This document shows, piece after piece, positions 58,811 to 64,000 of a DNA stretch of 64,000 bases; within the stretch, counting starts at the first letter, position 1; the number at the start of each line of letters is the position of its first letter. Location: positions 7,501 through 71,500 of the forward strand of contig NZ_JANQAH010000013.1 in the NCBI RefSeq assembly GCF_024707125.1, written 5' to 3'. The translations under genes were made by a program, and so were the position numbers. Origin of the DNA: Devosia sp. Lineage in GTDB: Bacteria; Pseudomonadota; Alphaproteobacteria; Rhizobiales; Devosiaceae. A model generated the notes under the pieces. The model was not told the DNA's origin, ran no database searches, and was given only the letters and a program-made list of their open reading frames with translations.

Positions 58811-60358
58811 CTAAAACCCGCCGCCGGTCTTAAAGCCCGAATGTTTCCGCGTACCGGCATCACCCGTCCGCGGCCGCGAAAAGCCGCCGCCGCTATTGCC
58901 GCCGCCACCCCAGGCGCCACCAAATCCACCGCTCGACGGCTTGGATTTCCCGCCGCTCGATGATCCGCCAATGCTATTGTCCGGCCAGTGGAACCCGCCC
59001 TGGTCACCCCAGGGCGAGGATTGGCCGCCGCTATTGCGGCGCGGCGGTGCGCTTCCCGCGCCCCATTCATTGCCCGGTGCCCAGTTCTGGCTTTTCCGCC
59101 ACTGGTCCCAATAGCTCGCCGCCGAAATGCCGCCGCGCAGGAAATCGTTGAGCAAGTCCCCGACGAGCTTTTCTTCCCTGAAGCTCGAGCGCGGATCGTC
59201 AAAGCGCTGCTTCTTGAATTCCCACTGGATGTCTTCGAGTTCCCGCCGCCGCGCGGCCAGCGTCTTGCTGCGCTCGCGCAGGTCCCGGCTTTCCTCTTCT
59301 TCCTCGCGCATGCGAGTGCGCGATTCATCGATCTGCGCGACGATCGTATCGTCCTGCCCGGTGCGGGTGCGGCGCGCCTCGGCGAGAAGGGTCTGGATAT
59401 CTTCCTGGCCCAAGGCCGCGGCAAGGGCCGCAGCCGCCGAAGCCAAGGCCGGATCGCTTCCGCTCGTCAGCGATTGCAGGGCTTCGCCTGCCTCGTTGCG
59501 CTTGTCCTCGGCCTCGACGATGGCGGCATCGATGGCCTGCACATCGGCTTCGGCCTTGCTTTTGGCGTCGCGCAGTGGCCGCCCGCCCGCAGCATCCGCG
59601 GCCGTGTTGGCGAGCGTTGCAAGCCCGGCTACTGCAGCCTGCGCATTGGCTTCCTGCCGCTCGGCATGTTCGCGCAGGCGCAGCGGAATATCGTTGAGCA
59701 TGGCATAGTTGGGCCGGGCCTTGAGGAAGCCGACAAGGCCTGCCACGAGCCCATCGAGATAGCGAATGAGGTTGTTGGCCTTGTAGGCCGATGTGCCGTA
59801 GCCGCTGTCCCACAGATACATGAAGAGCGGGTCGTCGCGATAAGGCTTGCCCTTCTCTTCCCGGTCCGTTTCGGCGAGCCGGGTCTTTTCCATCGACTGG
59901 TCGGCCACTTCGTCAAGCGCCTGCGCCGCAGCCCGCTTTTCGGCATAGGCCGGGTCGGTCTCAAGCTGGGTCGAAACCTGCTTGAGCAGCGCGTCGAGCG
60001 CCTTTTGCTTTTCTGCGAGGTCCGCAACGGCATTGCGCCGCCGCTCGACCAGCGAGGCCCGCGCCGCTTCCAGTTCCTCTATGGTCTTTTGCGCCTTGTC
60101 GACGGCCTTGCCATGCGACTTCAGCGATTCACGCGCCTTGCTCTCGGCGCTGGAGATACGCCCGTCGAGTTCGGATTGAATGGCCGGATCGAGACGCAGC
60201 TGCGCCAGCTGGCGAAACAGCTCCGCTTCGCTTTCCTTGATCTTGGCGACGATTTCGGTCGAGCGCGCCAGCCGGCGGGAGATTTCGTCTTCCTCGCGGC
60301 GGATATCGCTCATTGCTTCTTCGAGGGAGGCGAGGGCCTGTGGACCGCCTATGCTCAT
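58811..60358 (-). CDS. Coiled-coil protein with Gly-rich tail (DUF6384-associated), unknown function
   Basis: A 515-residue soluble protein. Residues 1-180 and 240-400 are long charged coiled coils (RREEDEISRRLARSTEIVAK, RRTRTGQDDTIVAQIDESRT). Between them is a compact, Tyr-rich segment near 180-240 (DDPLFMYLWDSGYGTSAYKA, LIRYLDGLVAGLVGFLKARP) that may be membrane-associating. A short domain follows near 405-440 (LVGDLLNDFLRGGISAASYW). The last 75 residues are Gly/Ser-rich (GGFGGAWGGGGNSGGGFSRP) and end in GGGF, recalling tails of TPM-domain proteins. I recognise no named family. It lies 4 bp downstream of the DUF6384 gene and is the last of three cotranscribed genes. Confidence 0.8.
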   Translation of the reverse strand: MSIGGPQALASLEEAMSDIRREEDEISRRLARSTEIVAKIKESEAELFRQLAQLRLDPAIQSELDGRISSAESKARESLKSHGKAVDKAQKTIEELEAARASLVERRRNAVADLAEKQKALDALLKQVSTQLETDPAYAEKRAAAQALDEVADQSMEKTRLAETDREEKGKPYRDDPLFMYLWDSGYGTSAYKANNLIRYLDGLVAGLVGFLKARPNYAMLNDIPLRLREHAERQEANAQAAVAGLATLANTAADAAGGRPLRDAKSKAEADVQAIDAAIVEAEDKRNEAGEALQSLTSGSDPALASAAAALAAALGQEDIQTLLAEARRTRTGQDDTIVAQIDESRTRMREEEEESRDLRERSKTLAARRRELEDIQWEFKKQRFDDPRSSFREEKLVGDLLNDFLRGGISAASYWDQWRKSQNWAPGNEWGAGSAPPRRNSGGQSSPWGDQGGFHWPDNSIGGSSSGGKSKPSSGGFGGAWGGGGNSGGGFSRPRTGDAGTRKHSGFKTGGGF

Positions 60359-60362
60359 GCCA

Positions 60363-61301
60363 TCACCATTCGGTCACGGCGCCGTTCAGCACCGGCATCT
60401 GAAATTCGACATCGAGGAAGCCGTCCGATTTGCGGCCCACTTCATTGGCCTGGATGATGCCATCGTCGCGCTTGTCATTGGCCACGGCGTTGTAGACCGA
60501 TTCCGGCACGCGCTGGCCCCATTGCGACACGACTTTGGTCTCGCCGGTTTCCTCGTTGAGGATAGGCAGGCTCAAAGCCCGGCCGTCCGGATCGATCGCC
60601 TCGACCACGAGATAATAGTTCGTGGCATCGGTATTGATCTCGGGAAAAGTCCAGAAGCCGGACTGCTCGTCGGCGCGGTTGACGACGCGCACCACATATT
60701 CCTGCCGCAGCTTGTCGCGCAGCCCGGTCAGGTCTTCGACAATGCCCTCGGCGCCGGACCGGTTGCCCTCGGCGGCAAAGGCCTTGCCCCGGCTGACCAG
60801 GGCGTCGGCCTGCACAACGGCCTGCTGCACCTTGGTCTCTTCGAAAATGGTGGTGTAGAGCGCGTCCATCTGCGCCGGCAGACCCTCGGTCAGCTCGATC
60901 TGCTGCTGATGCGCCTGTCCAGCCTGGAAGGGCTGGTAGATGCCAAAATAACCCACGCCCACGACCAACAGGGCCCCCAGCGCCAGCAGCACCGGGCGGC
61001 CCCAGGTCTTGCGACTTACATAGAGGCGCGCCAGGCTCGTATTGAGGCCCGGTGCCGGCGGGTCATAAGCAAAACGGCTCTCGGCCAGCGCTTCGACGCC
61101 TTCCTTGAGAATGTGGTCGGGAACCTCGATGCCCTGCTGCCGGTAGATTTCGCGCAGGCGCTCGATCAGCTGGCCCTCGCGCGCCGTGCCATCGAGTTCG
61201 CGCGTCACCAGGTCCTGGCGATGGCGGAGCGTGTCCACCACATCCATGGCCAGCATGACTTCATCGAGTGGGGCAGCCGGTTTGGCTGTCGCGTCGCTCA
61301 T
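60363..61301 (-). CDS. DUF6384 family single-pass membrane protein
   Basis: A 312-residue protein matching what is annotated as DUF6384 family. The N-terminal 100 residues are cytoplasmic (LDEVMLAMDVVDTLRHRQDL, IYRQQGIEVPDHILKEGVEA); a single transmembrane helix follows near 104-122 (VLLALGALLVVGVGYFGIYQ). The C-terminal part is a coiled coil and then a beta-rich domain that should be periplasmic (NYYLVVEAIDPDGRALSLPI near 225-244 and SQWGQRVPESVYNAVANDKR). Function is unknown. It is the middle gene between the TelA-like and the coiled-coil gene. Confidence 0.8.
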   Translation of the reverse strand: MSDATAKPAAPLDEVMLAMDVVDTLRHRQDLVTRELDGTAREGQLIERLREIYRQQGIEVPDHILKEGVEALAESRFAYDPPAPGLNTSLARLYVSRKTWGRPVLLALGALLVVGVGYFGIYQPFQAGQAHQQQIELTEGLPAQMDALYTTIFEETKVQQAVVQADALVSRGKAFAAEGNRSGAEGIVEDLTGLRDKLRQEYVVRVVNRADEQSGFWTFPEINTDATNYYLVVEAIDPDGRALSLPILNEETGETKVVSQWGQRVPESVYNAVANDKRDDGIIQANEVGRKSDGFLDVEFQMPVLNGAVTEW

Positions 61302-61375
61302 CCTCAGGTCTACTTCCCGCCGCTCGGTTGGTGCGCCCCCGGATGTGTCATCCGGAGACGCGGCATTTCAAAGGT

Positions 61376-62593
61376 TCAGTTCTTGGTTTCGAGCAGCAGG
61401 GCATTGCCCTCGGTAGCGAGTGTCGCCAGGCGCCGCTTGCCGTCTTCCACCGCATCGCGGATTTCGGCCGAGTTCTTGGTCGAGGCAACACGCATCTCGT
61501 TGATGATGGTGCGGCTCTTTTCCTGGAAGTTCACGACAGAGTCGACGAGCTTCTTGACGGCATCGGCGCGCACGGTCGGGCCATAGCCGGCCTTGACGGC
61601 CTCTTCCTGCACCTTGTCGCCGATCTCCGAGAGCGTTTCCAAGCTCTTGGACATGCCTTCCTTCATCGCATTCAGCGTCTGGGTCGATTCATGCAGGCCA
61701 AACATGCCGGTGAACGACGCCGAGAGGGCCGTAAGAACGGTTTCATTGGTCGAGAAGAACGAGATCGACTGCTGATAGACGCGTTCCTTGGCATTGGTCG
61801 TTTGCATCAGGCGCGCCATCACCACTTCCGAGGTATTGTAGGAAATGGTCAGGTTGTCCGAGAGGTCCTTGGCGATCTGGTAGCGCTTTTCCTCGTTCTG
61901 CATGTCGCGCAGCTTTTCGTCGCGCGCCATTTCGAGACGGGCGCGATCGGCCGGCACATCGCCGGCATAGGCGGCCAGTTCATCGGCGGCCTTCTGCAGG
62001 ATGTTCTTCTGGTCGCCAAGGCGCTTTTCCGCCGTCTGCAGCACTTCAAGCGCCATCACTTCGGACTGTTTCAGCGCGCCGCGGAAATCGCGATAGGCTT
62101 CCAGAATCGTCTGCTCGCGGTCGATCTGGTCCTTAGTGTCCTTGGTCACTTCCAGATACGTGTCGCGGATCTTGTTGAAGCGCGTGGCGATATCGCCGCG
62201 GCTCACCTTCATCCACACATTGGAAACGCGCTCGATCATGTCGAGCTTGTTGTCCTGGAGCTGGTCGACCATGCCCTTGGCATCGTCGCGGATCGAGTCA
62301 AAGCCCTTGGTGATGTCTTCGTAGCGTTCGCCGATTTTCATGGCGGCGACCTGCTCGCGCACCACTTCGTTGAAGGCGCTCGCCTGGCTCAGCGTACGGC
62401 CGATCAGGATGACGCGGGTCTCGTCCAATTCGGTGATCTGGCTCAGCAGTCCGGTGATCGGCTGCTCGCCCTGCTGTTCGGGCCAGATGCCGAGGTCACG
62501 GATGGCGTTGACCGCCTTGTCCAGGTACTGCAGCGGCTTTTCGGCAATGGCCGGCGCGCTGGTCTGCGGGGCGGTCGTCACTTGGTCGGTCAT
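61376..62593 (-). CDS. TelA-like all-helical protein, first gene of the DUF6384 operon
   Basis: A 405-residue protein, helical throughout with no signal peptide or membrane segment. The organisation recalls TelA (toxic anion resistance): an N-terminal helical part with ITGLLSQITELDETRVILIG near residues 47-66, a middle with ERYEDITKGFDSIRDDAKGM, and a C-terminal bundle (TVLTALSASFTGMFGLHEST, LNAMKEGMSKSLETLSEIGD). The resemblance is of pattern, not a clear match, so homology is only inferred. Relatives are often labelled cell surface protein. The start ATG at 62593 follows GGGAG with six bases; a second ATG at 62596 is adjacent. It probably works with the DUF6384 protein at the membrane. Confidence 0.78.
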   Translation of the reverse strand: MTDQVTTAPQTSAPAIAEKPLQYLDKAVNAIRDLGIWPEQQGEQPITGLLSQITELDETRVILIGRTLSQASAFNEVVREQVAAMKIGERYEDITKGFDSIRDDAKGMVDQLQDNKLDMIERVSNVWMKVSRGDIATRFNKIRDTYLEVTKDTKDQIDREQTILEAYRDFRGALKQSEVMALEVLQTAEKRLGDQKNILQKAADELAAYAGDVPADRARLEMARDEKLRDMQNEEKRYQIAKDLSDNLTISYNTSEVVMARLMQTTNAKERVYQQSISFFSTNETVLTALSASFTGMFGLHESTQTLNAMKEGMSKSLETLSEIGDKVQEEAVKAGYGPTVRADAVKKLVDSVVNFQEKSRTIINEMRVASTKNSAEIRDAVEDGKRRLATLATEGNALLLETKN

Positions 62594-62751
62594 CATCTGC
62601 TCCCTGGCATAGTTTGGCTCGCGGGCCGGCTTGTGCCTTAGCCCTAGATTGCGCGTGAGGGCTCCGCTGACAATTGCATCCCCCCATCCCAGCAACTATT
62701 TAGTCCATATTGGTGCGAAAAAGCCGCACGTAAAGAGTAGGGTTCGTCACC

Positions 62752-62838
62752 ATGGATAAGAACAGTCTTGCCCGCGCATTATGCCGCCTTTGCGACATCG
62801 CCAGCGTGTCGTCCTGCGACATCGCCGAGCAGATCTGA
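62752..62838 (+). CDS. Possible Cys-rich leader peptide coupled to coxG
   Basis: A 28-codon open frame reads MDKNSLARALCRLCDIASVS and ends SCDIAEQI, with three cysteines and a repeated CDIA. Its TGA (62836-62838) shares a base with the ATG of the CoxG-family gene (TGATG), which would couple translation. AGTAGGG lies nine bases before its ATG. The two CDIA copies come from a 12-bp direct repeat (TGCGACATCGCC at 62791-62802 and 62815-62826). It may be a regulatory leader or a chance frame. Confidence 0.4.
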   Translation: MDKNSLARALCRLCDIASVSSCDIAEQI

Positions 62839-63317
62839 TGGAGTTCGGTGGACGCTATAAAATGAGTGCCCCGCGCGCCCGCATCTGGGACGCGCTCAAC
62901 GATCCCGAAATGCTGAAAGCCGCCATTCCCGGCTGCCATCTCATCGCCTGGTCCGGCGCTGAGACGCTCGATCTCGAGATCAAGGTTAATCTCGGCGTCA
63001 TGCAGCCCACCTTCAAAGGCGAGCTGATCCTTTCCAATATTGTCCCGGCCGTCAGCTATACCCTGTCCGGTCGCGGCAAGGGCGGCTTGCTCGGCCTTGC
63101 CGAAGGCAGCGCCGACGTATCGCTGGCCGATGAAGGCTCCGAGACCATCCTCACCTTCACCGCCAATGGCGGCGCCTCGGGCCAGATCATGAAAATGGGC
63201 AAGGCCATCATCGGCAATTCCGCCCAGCGCATCATCGATGGCTTTTTCGAGCGTTTCGGCATCGCCGCGGGCGTCGAGGTCATACCCTTGCCGCGCGAAA
63301 ACCTGCAGCCTTCATAA
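62838..63317 (+). CDS. CoxG/SRPBCC-family protein (carbon monoxide dehydrogenase subunit G-like)
   Basis: A 159-residue START/SRPBCC-fold protein of the CoxG family. Typical features are MEFGGRYKMSAPRARIWDAL at the N terminus, LNDPEMLKAAIPGCHLIAWS near residues 20-39 (the L-x-D-P-x-x-L-x-x-x-I-P-G-C signature), KVNLGVMQPTFKGELILSNI and a C-terminal IMKMGKAIIGNSAQRIIDGF. It is complete. The coxMSL genes for a molybdenum hydroxylase are not in the window, so CO oxidation cannot be inferred; free-standing CoxG proteins may help membrane anchoring of such enzymes. It starts directly after the possible leader. Confidence 0.88.
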   Translation: MEFGGRYKMSAPRARIWDALNDPEMLKAAIPGCHLIAWSGAETLDLEIKVNLGVMQPTFKGELILSNIVPAVSYTLSGRGKGGLLGLAEGSADVSLADEGSETILTFTANGGASGQIMKMGKAIIGNSAQRIIDGFFERFGIAAGVEVIPLPRENLQPS

Positions 63318-63420
63318 TCGGTTAACCCTATCCCAATCCGCCCCGAACCGGCCTTAATCCCGCCGCTGCCTCCGATGTAGAGACAGGTTGTCCTTCATTA
63401 CAATTTGTCTCAAATCGCAC

Positions 63421-63543
63421 ATGTCCAGCTCGTCCCGCGACAGCCTCGCGCTCTACCTCATCGCCTTCGCCGCCATCCTTGCCGTGCTCTATGCCGATGT
63501 CGATCTGGGCGCCCTGTTCTCCGCCATTCTCGCCCGCTGGTAA
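63421..63543 (+). CDS. Small hydrophobic protein, 40 residues
   Basis: An open frame of 40 residues with one hydrophobic helix (LALYLIAFAAILAVLYADVD) and a short polar start (MSSSSRDS); it ends FSAILARW. There is no strong ribosome-binding site. Codon choice matches its neighbours and the composition is that of a real single-pass peptide. The stop codon lies in a perfect hairpin (CGCCCGCT-GGTA-AGCGGGCG, 63531-63550) that could end the transcript. It sits between coxG and the second BMP-family gene. Confidence 0.45.
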   Translation: MSSSSRDSLALYLIAFAAILAVLYADVDLGALFSAILARW

Positions 63544-63705
63544 GCGGGCGGGCGAGCAAATTAACGCCAATTTTTGACCAATCGGAAAAATTTGACATCG
63601 TCCCCCTTGCGAAGGGCGTGATTGCACGATTTTATCGCCCTTCAGCGCATGCGGATAAACGAGGGTGCATTTCTTGCGTCCGCTGCGAGACAGGGAGACT
63701 AATCA

Positions 63706-64000
63706 ATGAAATTCTCGATCCTCACCAAGGCTATTGCCGGCGGCGTTGCTCTGAGCGCACTGATGGCTGGTGCAGCCTTCGCTGACGCCGCTCTCGTCTA
63801 TGACGGCGGCGGCAAGTTCGACAAATCCTTCAACGAAGCCGCCTATACCGGCGCCGAGCTCTTCAAGTCCGAAGGTGGCGCCTATCAGGATCTCGAAATC
63901 TCGGGCGACGCCATGCGCGAGCAGGCCATCCGCCAGTTCGCTTCGCGCGGCAACAACCCGATCGTGCTGCCCGGCTTCTCGTGGGAAACCGCTCTGAAGG
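63706..64000 (+). CDS. BMP-family ABC transporter substrate-binding protein, second copy, partial
   Basis: The first 98 residues of a basic-membrane-protein-family binding protein run off the window. The Sec signal peptide is SILTKAIAGGVALSALMAGA, cleaved near AFA-DA. The mature start AALVYDGGGKFDKSFNEAAY near residues 28-47 and the PIVLPGFSWETALK segment match the nucleoside/purine-binding BMP group. GGGAG lies upstream of the ATG at 63706. It differs from the copy at 5717 in having no twin-arginine motif. Permease and ATPase genes may follow beyond the window. Confidence 0.9.
   Translation, partial: MKFSILTKAIAGGVALSALMAGAAFADAALVYDGGGKFDKSFNEAAYTGAELFKSEGGAYQDLEISGDAMREQAIRQFASRGNNPIVLPGFSWETALK

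Noticed and set aside
59008..60457. A long plus-strand open frame opposite the coiled-coil gene
   Set aside because: The minus-strand frame forms a tight operon with DUF6384 and has coherent coiled-coil structure; the plus frame has none.

Overview
The window reads as ordinary chromosome of a high-GC alphaproteobacterium, most likely order Hyphomicrobiales and possibly Devosia or a relative. This is an inference from gene content: class I lysyl-tRNA synthetase, two-domain dCTP deaminase, a SAM-II riboswitch in front of metZ, a PodJ-like polarity protein, DUF2161, DUF6384, DUF6460 and TIGR02186 proteins, the Lhr-like/PdeM repair pair, and many ABC uptake systems. I see no prophage, insertion sequence, integrase or CRISPR array.

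Region 1 (1-13.6 kb) is a divergent nucleoside and purine catabolism locus. On the minus strand lie cytidine deaminase, a creatininase-family hydrolase, a LacI-type regulator and a glutamine-amidotransferase-like protein cut by the window edge. On the plus strand lie an MTA/SAH-type amidohydrolase, a nucleoside hydrolase, a complete BMP/PnrA-type nucleoside ABC transporter, adenine deaminase and guanine deaminase. Together they would import nucleosides, cleave the glycosidic bond and deaminate the bases. A perfect 14-bp palindrome (3370-3383) in the divergent promoter is the likely LacI operator.

Region 2 (13.7-19.4 kb) holds a chemoreceptor, a glutathione S-transferase and overlapping coaX-coaBC genes for coenzyme A synthesis. 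Region 3 (19.5-27.3 kb) looks like an organosulfur acquisition locus: two DszC/SfnC-like flavin monooxygenases, an SsuD-like luciferase-family monooxygenase, an orphan family-5 binding protein, a triple-rhodanese protein and a divergent LysR regulator. Region 4 (28-35.3 kb) is a LacI-controlled sugar ABC importer with a GH127 beta-L-arabinofuranosidase.

Region 5 (35.6-54.9 kb) is mixed: a DHFR-like reductase, a DUF2161 protein, tRNA-Gly(CCC), dCTP deaminase, SAM-II riboswitch plus metZ, a TetR pair with a clear operator, lysyl-tRNA synthetase, an AAC(6')-like acetyltransferase, an S24 autopeptidase regulator with its own palindrome, pyrD, a P-loop kinase, the Lhr-like helicase with PdeM, a TauE exporter and an orphan response regulator. 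Region 6 (55-64 kb) holds the PodJ-like protein, a three-gene coiled-coil/DUF6384/TelA-like operon of unknown function, a CoxG-family protein behind a possible leader peptide, and the start of a second BMP-family binding protein.

Three genes are broken by single-base shifts: the first nucleoside permease (A6 run at 9387), lysK (near 42959) and the S24 regulator (A7 run at 45328). In each, one base restores a normal family protein, so sequencing indels are the first explanation to test. REP-like hairpins are scattered through the intergenic gaps after 39 kb. The best candidates for undescribed biology are the three-gene operon at 58.8-62.6 kb, the Cys-rich leader overlapping coxG, and the triple-rhodanese organosulfur locus.
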